A DNA stretch of 64,000 bases, taken from contig CAWIGD010000007.1 of the NCBI GenBank assembly GCA_963835165.1, positions 24,542-88,541 on the forward strand, in the 5' to 3' direction. The notes beneath the pieces were generated by a model that saw only the letters and a program-made list of their open reading frames with translations, had not been told where the DNA came from and did not search any database. Shown here piece after piece: positions 1-8,404 of this stretch (position 1 is the stretch's first letter; each line of letters opens with the position of its first letter). The DNA comes from VAZQ01 sp963835165 (GTDB lineage Bacteria; Pseudomonadota; Alphaproteobacteria; Rhizobiales; Xanthobacteraceae). Both the position numbers and the translations under genes were made by a program.

Positions 1-509
1 ATCGCGAGCATGCGCGTCATCTGGATGATGCCGCCTTTCGAAATGCCGTAGACCGAACGGCCCGCAATGCCGGTGAGGCCATGGGTCGAGGCCAGGCTCA
101 CCACCGCGCCGCCGCGCTCGCGGCTGCGGCAGTGCCGGGCGAAGGCGGTGCTGAGAAAGAAGCTGCCCTTGAGGTTGATGTCGATGACGTCGTTCCACTC
201 CGCCCAGGTCACGTCGGTGGCCGGCTTCTGCAGCGGGCGGCCGGCATTGTTGACGAGCAGATCGATCGCACCGAGCGCGTCGGCGGCCTGGGTGACGGCC
301 TTCTCGATGCTGTCCTCGGAGCGAAGCTCGAGCACGATGGGAACGACCTTGCGGCCTTGCGCCTCTGCCGCCACGTCGGCCAGCCAGCTGGCGTCGAGAT
401 CGGCGACGGCGAGGTCGAACCCGGCGCGCGCGAGCGCAAGCGCCGTCGCGCGGCCGATTCCGGTCGATGCGCCGGTCACCAGGGCAGTGCGGGATTTTGT
501 TTCGTTCAC
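1..509 (-). CDS. SDR family oxidoreductase (3' end outside window)
   Basis: This is a short-chain dehydrogenase/reductase, probably NAD(P)-dependent and cytosolic, cut off by the left edge. Reading leftwards from a GTG at 507-509, the protein starts VNETKSRTALVTG and shows the nucleotide-binding glycine motif TGASTGIG. The NNAG motif follows, then the active-site YGISK (Tyr-x-x-x-Lys) close to the edge. The GTG overlaps the TGA of the Gfo/Idh gene upstream (GTGA), so the two are almost certainly translationally coupled and act in one pathway, probably sugar or polyol oxidation. The substrate cannot be told from the sequence. About 169 residues of an expected 250 or so are present. Confidence 0.85.
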   Translation of the reverse strand, partial: MNETKSRTALVTGASTGIGRATALALARAGFDLAVADLDASWLADVAAEAQGRKVVPIVLELRSEDSIEKAVTQAADALGAIDLLVNNAGRPLQKPATDVTWAEWNDVIDINLKGSFFLSTAFARHCRSRERGGAVVSLASTHGLTGIAGRSVYGISKGGIIQMTRMLA

Positions 510-1660
510 GGCACCTTCCCCGGCGGCGGAAACGCAATCCAGGTCCGCTCGGCCATGCTGCGATGGCAGGCCTCGGCGAACGCCACGTCGCGAATGCCGG
601 CCGTGAAATCGGACGCCAGCGGCGCGTCCTCGGCGACATGGCGCAGGAACTGTTCCCACCCGACGCGGTAGGGATTGCGATAGGCGGCGAGCGCGGGAGC
701 GTCGACCCATTCGCTGCGATAATCGGCCGCGATGTCCTTCATCACGCTGAAATGCGCGATCGCCGGCGTCTGCGCCGCGGACTGCACGTGGCATCGATGC
801 AGCCCGGCGACCGCCGAGCCCTTGGTGCCGTCCACCTGCAGCGTAAGCAGGTCGTCGCGGCGCACGCGCGTTGCCCACGAGCTCAGGATGGTGCCGAACG
901 CACCGCCCTCGAGCTCGACCATGGTGGTGGCCGAATCCTCGACCGCGACGGGATAGCGTACCCCTTGCTCGTCGATGCGTTCGGGCGTGGCAATCCATTC
1001 GGCCGAGGCGACCCGAACGATGCGGCCGATGATCGTCTCGATGACGTAGCGCCAGTGCGGATACATATCGAGAATCAGGCCGCCGCCGCCCGCACGGTAG
1101 TTCCAGCTCGGCCGCTGGGCCGGCCGGTCGTTGCCGTCGAACACCCACCAGCCGAACTCGAGCCGGAATCCCAGGATGCGGCCGAGCTCGCCGCGCCGGG
1201 TGAGGGCGGCGAGCTTCTGCAATCCGGGAAGATAGACCTTGTCTTCCACCGCGCCGTGCTTGCGGCCGCGCGCGTCGGCATCTCTGAGCAAAGCGTGTCC
1301 CTGCGCGGCAGTGGGCGCGACCGGCTTCTCGGAATAGACGTGCTTGCCGGCGGCGAGCGCCTTGGCGAGGACGCCGACCCGCTGCTGGGTCGCCGCGGCG
1401 TCGAAGAAAATCTCCCACGCCGGGTCGGAGAGCGCGGTGTCCAGGTCGGTGGTCCATTCCGTGATGTTGTGGGTGCGGGCGACCGCGGCAAGGCGGTCGC
1501 TGTCGCGGCCGACCAGCAGCAAGCGGGGTATCAGCCGGCCATCGCCGAGCGCGAGGCCGCCTTCGTTGATGATGGGAACCAGGGCATTCGCCAGATGCTG
1601 CGTCGACCCGATGCGGCCGGTCGCGCCGTTGACGATGATCCCGATCGTTTGCGTTGTCAT
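506..1660 (-). CDS. Gfo/Idh/MocA family oxidoreductase
   Basis: This is a 384-residue NAD(P)-dependent dehydrogenase of the glucose-fructose oxidoreductase / inositol dehydrogenase family. The N-terminal Rossmann region begins IGIIVNGATGRIG, and the family hallmark EKP, whose Lys is catalytic in relatives, lies in the segment KHVYSEKPVAPT. The C-terminal half has the family's beta-sheet domain, with GGGGLILDMYPHWRYV in the place where relatives carry the active-site Asp and His. Length is normal. It overlaps the following SDR by four bases, forming a two-gene dehydrogenase operon. It is divergent from the polysaccharide deacetylase across about 55 bp. The substrate is not predictable; a sugar, inositol or sugar acid is typical of the family. 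Confidence 0.88.
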   Translation of the reverse strand: MTTQTIGIIVNGATGRIGSTQHLANALVPIINEGGLALGDGRLIPRLLLVGRDSDRLAAVARTHNITEWTTDLDTALSDPAWEIFFDAAATQQRVGVLAKALAAGKHVYSEKPVAPTAAQGHALLRDADARGRKHGAVEDKVYLPGLQKLAALTRRGELGRILGFRLEFGWWVFDGNDRPAQRPSWNYRAGGGGLILDMYPHWRYVIETIIGRIVRVASAEWIATPERIDEQGVRYPVAVEDSATTMVELEGGAFGTILSSWATRVRRDDLLTLQVDGTKGSAVAGLHRCHVQSAAQTPAIAHFSVMKDIAADYRSEWVDAPALAAYRNPYRVGWEQFLRHVAEDAPLASDFTAGIRDVAFAEACHRSMAERTWIAFPPPGKVP

Positions 1661-1715
1661 CGTGCGGTCAGGCAGGGCCGGGGAAGGCGAGGGGAGGCGG
1701 CGGCGAGACTATGCT

Positions 1716-2591
1716 ATGCCGGTTGCACCCGTGTCCACGCTCCGGGAGACAAAGGTGCCCCGCCACATCGTCTGCCTGACCTTCGACTTCGATACCCAAT
1801 CGGGCTTCATCGCCCGCGGCATGACGACCCCGACGCCGCTCTCGCGCGGAGAGTTCGGCCTCGTCGGCGCGCGCCGCATCCTGGACCTGCTGAAGTCCTC
1901 CGGCATTCGCTCGACCTGGTTCGTCCCTGGATTTACCATCGAAAGCCATCCCGGCGCCTGTGAGGCGGTGGTGCGGGACGGGCACGAGGTGGCGCACCAC
2001 AGCTGGGCGCATATCCCGCCGGCGCAGCAGAGCCGGGAGGAAGAGGAGGCCGACCTCGTCCGCGCCAACGATGCCATCGCGCGGCTGACCGGCCACAAGG
2101 CGCGCGGCTATCGTTCGCCGTCGTGGGATCTGAGCCAGAACACGATCGATCTCCTGATCGCCCATGGCTTCGTCTACGACTCGAGCCTGATGGGCGCGGA
2201 CTATTGGCCCTATCGCGCGCGGCGCGGGGATCAGGCCGAGCTCGGCAAGCCCTTCCGCTTCGGCGAGGAGACCGCGTTGATCGAAATGCCGATCAGCTGG
2301 TCGCTCGACGACTATCCGCATTTCGAGTTCGTGCGCACGCCGACCACGGTGCTTCCGGGCTTGCAGTCGGCGCGCACGGTCATGGAGACCTGGCGCGACG
2401 AGTTCCGCTATATGCAGCAGACGGTCGAGTGGGGCGTGCTGACTTACACCATGCATCCCTATGTCATCGGCCGCGGTTATCGCATGTTGGCGTTGGCAGC
2501 TTTCGTGCAGGATCTGGCCGCGGCCGGCGCCGTCTTCATGACCATGAGGGACGCCGCCGCCGAGGCCCAGACGCGGATGTTTTCCAAGTGA
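1716..2591 (+). CDS. Polysaccharide deacetylase family protein (NodB homology domain)
   Basis: This is a 291-residue carbohydrate esterase 4 / NodB-type protein. The motif TFDFDTQ near residues 22-28 supplies the catalytic-base and metal Asp residues. HEVAHHSWAH is the His-box metal site (H-x3-H type), and RSPSWD matches the RxPxW motif. There is no obvious signal peptide, and the tail ATAEAQ-like helix is short. This favours a cytoplasmic PuuE/HpPgdA-like amidase or deacetylase over a secreted chitin or peptidoglycan deacetylase. The ATG at 1716 was chosen because it lies just ahead of the conserved domain; the frame is open much further upstream, but that part is antisense to the dehydrogenase gene. 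A GTG 13 codons downstream is a possible alternative start. It diverges from the dehydrogenase operon. Confidence 0.85.
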   Translation: MPVAPVSTLRETKVPRHIVCLTFDFDTQSGFIARGMTTPTPLSRGEFGLVGARRILDLLKSSGIRSTWFVPGFTIESHPGACEAVVRDGHEVAHHSWAHIPPAQQSREEEEADLVRANDAIARLTGHKARGYRSPSWDLSQNTIDLLIAHGFVYDSSLMGADYWPYRARRGDQAELGKPFRFGEETALIEMPISWSLDDYPHFEFVRTPTTVLPGLQSARTVMETWRDEFRYMQQTVEWGVLTYTMHPYVIGRGYRMLALAAFVQDLAAAGAVFMTMRDAAAEAQTRMFSK

Positions 2592-2647
2592 CCGACTCGA
2601 GCGTAGGCGCGCGTCGCTTTGCCCACCTCCGGCAACAGGCCGACCAC

Positions 2648-3772
2648 TCAAACCGCGACCTGAAACGCCACATAATCGTTGATGCACGGCGGCCCGTTGG
2701 CCACGTGCATCGTCCGCGCCTCGAGATCGATGAGCACGGCGCCGACCGTCATGGTGCGCTTCGCCTCCGGCTGGCTCGGATCGGGATGCCGGCAGATCGC
2801 AAACGGCGCGCCGAGGTGGTCGGTGGCGGCGGCACGCATGTGCGCGAACGACAGCGCGCCGCGATCCTTCTCCAGCAGGTGCCGCATGCGATCGACGCGG
2901 TGGAGCGTGTTGGGGGAGATTTTCTCCAGCAGCGATTCCCCATGGCCCGCGGACAGGAAGTGGTTGGAATGGGTGATGATGCCCTCGGCGGGGTAGAGAT
3001 AGCTCACGTGGTCGGGGCTCGACTCGATATCGACGATCTTTCCCCCGGCCGCTCCGATCACGAAGTTGGCCGAACAGGTGCGCGGCGTGCCGGTCACCGG
3101 CCGCGACGCCTGTTCGAATGTTTCCGCGTCCAACACTTCGCGGCACCGCACATGGAACGGCTTGCAGTAGGGATTGCGGCCATCGTGGCTCGAGGCGAGC
3201 CCGTTCTCGACCAGCCCGATCCCGCATTCGTTGACACCCATCTTTCCACCGGCGATGCCGGCCTCGGTGAGGCAGACAAAACTCGGTTGGCCCTTCCGCC
3301 GCGCCTGCAGGACGAAGGTGCGCCCATGCACGCCTTCGAGCCAATCCCAGTTCTGGCCGAGCCAGGTGTGGCGATCGTCGGCCGCCTCGGGCGTGACGCC
3401 GAAGGTGGTGCAACCGTCGGGCCCGATTTCGAGCAGCTCGCCCGCGCCGGCTCTTTGCCGCGTCGCCTCCTGCCCGAACAGGGTGAACGCCAGCTCGTAG
3501 CGCGCATTGAGGAGGGCGATGGCCTGCTCGCTCTGACCGCAGCCTTCGGCAATGCCGCGCATTTCCTCGGCATAGCCGGGGCTCTGCGCCGCGATCGCCT
3601 TGCGCCAGGTCTCGGCCTCGACGAAAGCCTCCACCCGATCGAGCCCGGAAGCGGCGAACCGGCGCAGATAGGTCGCGACGTTGGCCGCGATCTCTTCCGC
3701 GAACCGCCGCCCGTGCGCGACGCCACGCGCATGCGCGTCGCCGTCCGTCGTCAGGAGTGGAATGCTGGACAT
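2648..3772 (-). CDS. C45 family autoproteolytic acyltransferase/hydrolase
   Basis: This is a 374-residue member of the peptidase C45 / acyl-CoA:6-aminopenicillanate acyltransferase family of Ntn hydrolases. In this family the precursor cleaves itself just before a nucleophilic Cys. That Cys is visible at about residue 121 in GPDGCTTFGV, followed by the characteristic GQNWDW segment. The mature beta chain would run from residue 121 to the end, about 254 residues. The N-terminal region (ARGVAHGRRFAEEI) is the typical alpha-chain start. No signal peptide is seen. The start at 3770-3772 precedes the conserved region, and a longer open frame upstream lacks homology. Bacterial members hydrolyse or transfer acyl groups on varied amides, so the substrate here is unknown. 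It is divergent from the pentapeptide-repeat gene. Confidence 0.87.
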   Translation of the reverse strand: MSSIPLLTTDGDAHARGVAHGRRFAEEIAANVATYLRRFAASGLDRVEAFVEAETWRKAIAAQSPGYAEEMRGIAEGCGQSEQAIALLNARYELAFTLFGQEATRQRAGAGELLEIGPDGCTTFGVTPEAADDRHTWLGQNWDWLEGVHGRTFVLQARRKGQPSFVCLTEAGIAGGKMGVNECGIGLVENGLASSHDGRNPYCKPFHVRCREVLDAETFEQASRPVTGTPRTCSANFVIGAAGGKIVDIESSPDHVSYLYPAEGIITHSNHFLSAGHGESLLEKISPNTLHRVDRMRHLLEKDRGALSFAHMRAAATDHLGAPFAICRHPDPSQPEAKRTMTVGAVLIDLEARTMHVANGPPCINDYVAFQVAV

Positions 3773-3878
3773 GGGCTCATCCGGACGCCGCCTGTGGTTC
3801 CGCAATTTACATCGTCCGGACATGATCGGACAATGCGTAGCCGTTGCGGCTGGCGCGCGCGGTCCTGAGATCGGCGGC

Positions 3879-4664
3879 ATGAGCAAGCACATCAAGGCTC
3901 CGGGGCGCATGACCGCAGGTGGCTTGATCGTGCTCGCCGCGCTTTGTTCGACGCGCGCGCACGCCGATCAACGCGAGGATTTTCTCGCCGCCCGCACGCG
4001 CGAATGTCCGCGCTGCGATCTCGCCGGGATGAACTTCAAACGCCGCGACCTGTCGGGCGTCGACCTCACGGGCGCCAATCTCAGGGATGCGAATTTTCAC
4101 GACGCCAGGCTGGTGGGGGCACGGCTGGCGGGTGCCGACCTGACGGGCGCCAATCTCAACAAGGCCAATCTGAGCCGGGCGGAGCTTGCCGGCGCCGTGC
4201 TGCGCGATGCCATGCTCTATGCCGCCGTTCTCGACGGCGCGAAGCTCGCGGGCGCCGATCTGACCGACGCGCTGATGGGTGTCGCGCGCCTCACCCGCGC
4301 CGATTTCACCCGGGCGACGCTGCGCAACGTCGATCTGCGCAAGGCGCGCCTGGCGGACGCGGTCCTGACCGGGGCGGACTTGAGCGCGGCCGCGCTCGAC
4401 CTTGCTTTTCTGCGCGGCGCCCGCTTCGACGGGGCCTCGCTCAAAGAGGCGCGGCTGATGGGCGCCGAGCCGGTCGAGGCGAGCTTCGTCGGCGCCGATC
4501 TCACGGACGCCAATGCGCTGGGCGCGAACTTTCGCGGCGCTGATCTATCGAAGGCCGTGCTCGTCGGCACCAATTTCCGGCGCGCCAATATGTTCGAGAC
4601 CAGGCTCGAAGGCGCGCTGTTCCGGGCGACGGCGATGCCCGATGGCACGATCAGGGATCAGTGA
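3879..4664 (+). CDS. Exported pentapeptide-repeat protein
   Basis: This is a 261-residue protein with a signal peptide (hydrophobic LIVLAALC ending in RAHA before DQRED). It is followed by about 20 tandem pentapeptide units of the A(D/N)LXX type, such as ADLTG, ANLNK and AELAG, from about residue 50 to 250. Such repeats form a right-handed quadrilateral beta-helix. A Cys pair, ECPRCDL, precedes the repeats. Function is unknown, but it is the first of seven consecutive exported-protein genes that include two PQQ dehydrogenases and two cytochromes c. A scaffold or assembly role in the periplasm is a guess from context. The ATG at 3879 gives the best signal peptide; ATG 3909 is an alternative. 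Confidence 0.85.
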   Translation: MSKHIKAPGRMTAGGLIVLAALCSTRAHADQREDFLAARTRECPRCDLAGMNFKRRDLSGVDLTGANLRDANFHDARLVGARLAGADLTGANLNKANLSRAELAGAVLRDAMLYAAVLDGAKLAGADLTDALMGVARLTRADFTRATLRNVDLRKARLADAVLTGADLSAAALDLAFLRGARFDGASLKEARLMGAEPVEASFVGADLTDANALGANFRGADLSKAVLVGTNFRRANMFETRLEGALFRATAMPDGTIRDQ

Positions 4665-4695
4665 AGGCCTGTTGCCAGGGGGAGTTCGTATCCGA

Positions 4696-5442
4696 TCACT
4701 GCGGGCTGACGCCGATTTCCAGCCGCGCCGAACTTTCGAATTGACCCTGGGTCAATTGCGTCGGCAGTTGCGGATTGACGCCGCTCTGGCCGGTTTTGCG
4801 GAAATAGTTGGCGCGCACGATGATCTTGAGGGCGCGCGGCGCGTCGGTCAGTTCACAGGACTGCTTGACGAACAGCGTGCCGACGGCGCTCTCGCCTTCG
4901 GCCGCCGGCAGAGAAACGCAATCGCGCGCGGCGTCGATGCCATGGCGCGCCGCCATGAGGCCGCCGAAGAGATAGGCGTCCGCGCGTTTGCGCAGATTGG
5001 CCTCGGTGATGTCATTGCGGTACTCGGGACGGGAATCCGTGACGACGCGGACGAGCTTGAGCACCCCGTCATCGTTGAACAGCGCGGATACCACCACCGG
5101 AAAGCCGGCTTCGGTCGTGCCGGCCCAGCGTGATACCTCGCGCGGCAGGTCCTTGGCGCGCGCGATGTATTCGTATTCGTCATCGTATTCGAAATAGACC
5201 TCGCGCAGTCCGCTCGCTTCCGCGGGGCAGCGGCGAAAATCGGCCCAGCCGCTCAATTGCTGACGCGGCGGCCCGCCGTTCGAACCGCAGGCGAAGCCGC
5301 GAAATTGGCCCGGCGCGGGCTGCGCGGAAGCCGGCTGGCCGAGCTTGAGATCCCAGACGGTGGCGCGCCGCAGATCCTCGGCAGCCATTGCCGTCGACCA
5401 GCAGATCAGGCCCAGCACAAGCATGGTCACGGATCGCATCAC
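4696..5442 (-). CDS. Exported protein of unknown function
   Basis: I do not recognise a family. The 248-residue product has a clear signal peptide (MLVLGLICWSTAMA then AEDLRR) and a mature part with four cysteines spread over it, at positions near 50, 70, 165 and 185 (FACGSN, RRCPAE, RDCVSL, QSCELT). These could form disulfides in the periplasm. It is convergent with the pentapeptide gene, and its start lies about 125 bp from the start of the divergent cytochrome c gene, so a shared promoter region at 5443-5567 is likely. That spacer carries a short direct repeat (GGATTAC twice near 5524-5537). Its place inside the PQQ/cytochrome block suggests a periplasmic accessory role, which is inference only. 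Confidence 0.75.
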   Translation of the reverse strand: MMRSVTMLVLGLICWSTAMAAEDLRRATVWDLKLGQPASAQPAPGQFRGFACGSNGGPPRQQLSGWADFRRCPAEASGLREVYFEYDDEYEYIARAKDLPREVSRWAGTTEAGFPVVVSALFNDDGVLKLVRVVTDSRPEYRNDITEANLRKRADAYLFGGLMAARHGIDAARDCVSLPAAEGESAVGTLFVKQSCELTDAPRALKIIVRANYFRKTGQSGVNPQLPTQLTQGQFESSARLEIGVSPQ

Positions 5443-5567
5443 GGCTTACGGTACCTCCTCACCGGGACGGATGCCAATCTTCCATCGCGAAATCGCGATT
5501 CAACGCCGCGCGATTTCGTCCTAGGATTACGGATTACGGACCAAATCGGCAGGCGCGTGAGGCCCCC

Positions 5568-6095
5568 ATGAGTGCAAGCCAGCAAGGGCTGCTGTTTCGC
5601 CTGGCGACGATCACTGTGGTCGTCACCGTGCTGCAACTCATCCCGGTCGCTCGGGCGCAGGCGCCGGATCCCGCCGATATCGCCGCCGGCATGCGGCTGT
5701 TTCGGCAAAAGGGCAATTGCCAGGCCTGCCATGGCTGGGCGGGGGATGGCCGCAAGCTCGACAGCCAGATGCCCGATGGCGCCAACCTGCGGCAATCCGT
5801 GCTCGACCGTGAAACGCTGATCCTGCTCATCAAATGCGGGCGCCCCGGCACCGGCATGCCGCCGTTCGACAAATTCGCCTACAGCGACGGGCGCTGCTAC
5901 GGACTCAAGCAGGCCGATGTCAGAACGCCCAAGCTGCAGATGCCCGACCCGCCTGCCACCTTGCAGGCGCGCGAGATCGACGCCATCGCCGATTTCATGT
6001 TTGCCAAGATCATCGGCCAGGGTCCGATGGATCGTGCCAAGTGCATCGACTATTGGGGTTCGGACGTCGAAGCCTGCAACGAGTTCGCGAAGTAA
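5568..6095 (+). CDS. Monohaem c-type cytochrome (periplasmic)
   Basis: This is a 175-residue protein with an N-terminal export signal (VVVTVLQLIPVARAQA) and one haem-attachment motif, CQACH, at about residue 51, followed by GWAGDGRK. Candidate axial Met residues lie in GTGMPPFD. The pattern fits the class I cytochromes c that take electrons from PQQ-dependent alcohol dehydrogenases and pass them to the terminal oxidase. The adjacent PQQ dehydrogenase at 6388-8145, convergent with it, is the obvious partner. The start ATG at 5568-5570 was selected for the signal peptide; upstream open frame is non-homologous. The stop codon abuts a palindromic element starting at 6096, which could also act as its transcription terminator. 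Confidence 0.88.
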   Translation: MSASQQGLLFRLATITVVVTVLQLIPVARAQAPDPADIAAGMRLFRQKGNCQACHGWAGDGRKLDSQMPDGANLRQSVLDRETLILLIKCGRPGTGMPPFDKFAYSDGRCYGLKQADVRTPKLQMPDPPATLQAREIDAIADFMFAKIIGQGPMDRAKCIDYWGSDVEACNEFAK

Positions 6096-6174
6096 CTAGT
6101 GTGGCGCATTTGACGTTCCTATCAGTATTGGCCGCGAGTCCTTCATAGGAACGTCAAATGCAAAGCCACACTAG
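6096..6174. mobile_element. Small palindromic element, IS630-type MITE-like (copy A)
   Basis: A 79-bp near-perfect inverted repeat. The outer arms begin CTAGTGTGGC and end GCCACACTAG, and the inner arms CATTTGACGTTCCTAT pair with ATAGGAACGTCAAATG, with only a 3-base bulge and a 22-base loop. Both ends read C-TA-G. This is what is expected for insertion into CTAG with TA duplication, as in the IS630/Tc1-mariner family. No coding capacity. It starts one base after the cytochrome c stop codon. Confidence 0.6.
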
Positions 6175-6186
6175 GATCATGACTTG

Positions 6187-6262
6187 CTAGTGTCCCTTTG
6201 TTTCCGACGTTCGTAAAAGCGGGTCCTGCGAAATGATACGAACGTCGGAAACGGGACACTAG
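6187..6262. mobile_element. Small palindromic element, IS630-type MITE-like (copy B)
   Basis: A 76-bp inverted repeat 12 bp downstream of copy A. The arms CTAGTGTCCC...GTTTCCGACGTTCGTA pair with the complementary right arm ending GGGACACTAG, with a short bulge and a 24-base loop. Again the boundaries are CTAG. The terminal repeat differs from copy A after GTGT, so it is a sister family rather than a duplicate. It lies between the convergent cytochrome c and PQQ dehydrogenase genes. The rest of that gap (6263-6387) shows nothing recognisable. Confidence 0.6.
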
Positions 6263-6387
6263 CCGCGTCCGCACAGCAACAGGGCTGTGTCCTCCGACCC
6301 TCATCCGGATGGGAGGGCACATGCTTCCAGACGCGCTGCTTCGCTGCGCTCCTCGGCACTGGGCCGAAGGAGGCCGGTCCGCCAATT

Positions 6388-8145
6388 TCAATTCAGTGCG
6401 AACACGAACAGGTAGCTCGAGTTCTCCAGCTTGTCGAATTTCACTGGGTGCAGGTGGCGGCCGCTCGTCTGCACCGCCAGATACTGCTTGGGTCCGATCG
6501 CGTAGGTCACCGGCGCGCCCTTGAGCGGGGTGCCGACGTTGAACCGCCACAGCTCCTCCAATGTTTCGTCCTGATAGGCGATCACCCAGCCGTCCTGCAG
6601 CGCGGTGAACACCACGCCGCCGGCGGTGACCAGCGCACCCGAGCGGATCTCGATGTCGGTGATGGCCTTCGCCATGACCTTGTGGTTCACGGTGTCGAAG
6701 GCGGTGATGGAGCCGTAGTAGAGATCGCTGGTGTAGGTGCGCTTCTCGCTCTTCTGCGTGTCGATGCCGCCGTCGGGCGACTTGTACGCGACCATGGCGC
6801 CGTTTTGCGTGAAGCAGCCCTCGATGCCGACGCCATAGGCGATCTTCTTGACCGGATTATACGCCACCGGCTGGTGGGCGACGCCGCCGTGCCAGGTCGG
6901 GCAGGCCCGCTTCATGCCGTCGCCACGCAGCGCGCGGGCTTCGGTGACGTATTGCTGAACGTCGAGCTTCGGATCGTATTCCAGCGGCTTGCCGGTCTTG
7001 GGATCGATGCCCTTGGTCCAGTTCAGATCGTTGACGTACTGTCCGCTCTTGATGAAGCTGCCGTTGGTGCGATCGAGCGTGTAGAAGAACCCGTTGCGTC
7101 CGAAATGGGCGACCGCCTTGCGGTTCTCACCATTGATCGTGGTGTCGTACAGCAGGTGAATGCCGTTCTCGTCGTAATCCCAGGAATTGTTCGGCGTGTA
7201 CTGGAAGTACCAGGCGAGCTTGCCGCTCTCGATATCGAGCGCGACCGCCGAATTGGTGTAGAGGTTGTCGCCCGGCCGCGCCTGCGGATCGTAGATCGGA
7301 ACCGGATTGCCGGTGCCCCACACCGTGAGCTTTGACGTCGGGTCGTAGGATCCGGTCTGCCACAGCCCGCCGCCGCCGGTCTTCCAGGCATTGGTCTTGT
7401 CTTTCCAGGTCTCGCTGCCGGGATCGCCGGGCTTGGGCACCACGTACCAGCGCCAGAGCTCGTTGCCGGTCTTGACGTCGAGCGCGGCGAGCCAGCCGCG
7501 GGTCTGCGCGTCGCCCGCCCCATTGGCGACGAGAACCTTGCCTTCCGCGGTGATCGGAGCGGTGAGGAATTTTTCCTTGCTGCCGAATTCGTTCGGCTTG
7601 GCGACCTGCTTGTCCCAGACGATTTCGCCGGAGTCGCGGTTGATGGCGATCACCCGGCCGTCGGGCAGGTTGGCGATCACCAGATCGTCCCACAGCGCGA
7701 TGCCGCGCGTACGCGGAACGTTGCCCTCATGGCGCACGCCGGAATCGCTGATCCAGACGAACTCCCCCTTGTTGGGATTGCGGGCGTCGATCTTGTAGAC
7801 CGTGCCCCAGCCGTCGGTCGTGTACATGAAGCCGTTGTCGATCAGCGGATTGACTTCGTTCTCCGGACCGTTCTGGCCGATATCCTGCATGCCGCCGAGC
7901 GCCAGCGCCCACACCATCCGCAGGTTCTTGACGTTCTCGCGATTGATCTGGGTCAGCTTGGAGTAGCGCATCGAGCCGTAGTCGCCGTTCATCATCAGCC
8001 AGTTCTGCGGCTCGTTCTGCGCGTTGATCAGCCGGTCCCGATTGACCGTCATCGAGTACTCGGCCGCGAACGCGGACGCTGCGATCGCGGCGGCCGATGC
8101 ACCGGCGAGAACCGCGATGCCGGAAAGCTTGCGGATGTGTCGCAT
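6388..8145 (-). CDS. PQQ-dependent alcohol dehydrogenase (quinoprotein), first copy
   Basis: This is a 585-residue periplasmic quinoprotein of the methanol/ethanol dehydrogenase family. It has a signal peptide (AIAASAFA before AEYSM), repeated W-motif blades (for example SGEIVWDKQ, TGNELWRWY), the metal-ligand Asn in WGTGNP (about N280) and the catalytic Asp in NSWDYD (about D323). A second Asp two residues later (D325) is the signature associated with lanthanide-using XoxF/ExaF-type enzymes, whereas calcium MxaF enzymes have Ala there. The vicinal CC disulfide of classical enzymes is not seen. No fused cytochrome domain is present, so a separate cytochrome c is needed, and one is adjacent. 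A GGGGAGGTG ribosome-binding site precedes the ATG. Substrate unknown. Confidence 0.92.
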   Translation of the reverse strand: MRHIRKLSGIAVLAGASAAAIAASAFAAEYSMTVNRDRLINAQNEPQNWLMMNGDYGSMRYSKLTQINRENVKNLRMVWALALGGMQDIGQNGPENEVNPLIDNGFMYTTDGWGTVYKIDARNPNKGEFVWISDSGVRHEGNVPRTRGIALWDDLVIANLPDGRVIAINRDSGEIVWDKQVAKPNEFGSKEKFLTAPITAEGKVLVANGAGDAQTRGWLAALDVKTGNELWRWYVVPKPGDPGSETWKDKTNAWKTGGGGLWQTGSYDPTSKLTVWGTGNPVPIYDPQARPGDNLYTNSAVALDIESGKLAWYFQYTPNNSWDYDENGIHLLYDTTINGENRKAVAHFGRNGFFYTLDRTNGSFIKSGQYVNDLNWTKGIDPKTGKPLEYDPKLDVQQYVTEARALRGDGMKRACPTWHGGVAHQPVAYNPVKKIAYGVGIEGCFTQNGAMVAYKSPDGGIDTQKSEKRTYTSDLYYGSITAFDTVNHKVMAKAITDIEIRSGALVTAGGVVFTALQDGWVIAYQDETLEELWRFNVGTPLKGAPVTYAIGPKQYLAVQTSGRHLHPVKFDKLENSSYLFVFALN

Positions 8146-8404
8146 GATTTCACCTCCCCATGACGCTTCTTGAAAGACGCTTCTGGATCTTTTGCGCGTT
8201 CGCAGACGCCAGAAAAGCGCTTGCCATCGAGCTTATACGGGGCGCTTCATGCGAGCAATGCCGGGATCGCATAGGTGACGCATCGGTCGCCGCATCAGTC
8301 GCGGGGAGAAAGGCAGGGATGCTCGCGACGACGAGACCGACGCCGATCGCCTGGACAGCGCCGACCGCCCATGAAACGATCGCTGGAACCATGTCTTGCA
8401 GGCG

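Noticed and set aside
467..1963. A 498-codon plus-strand frame over the Gfo/Idh gene
   Set aside because: Antisense to a clear dehydrogenase with EKP motif; no recognisable domain.
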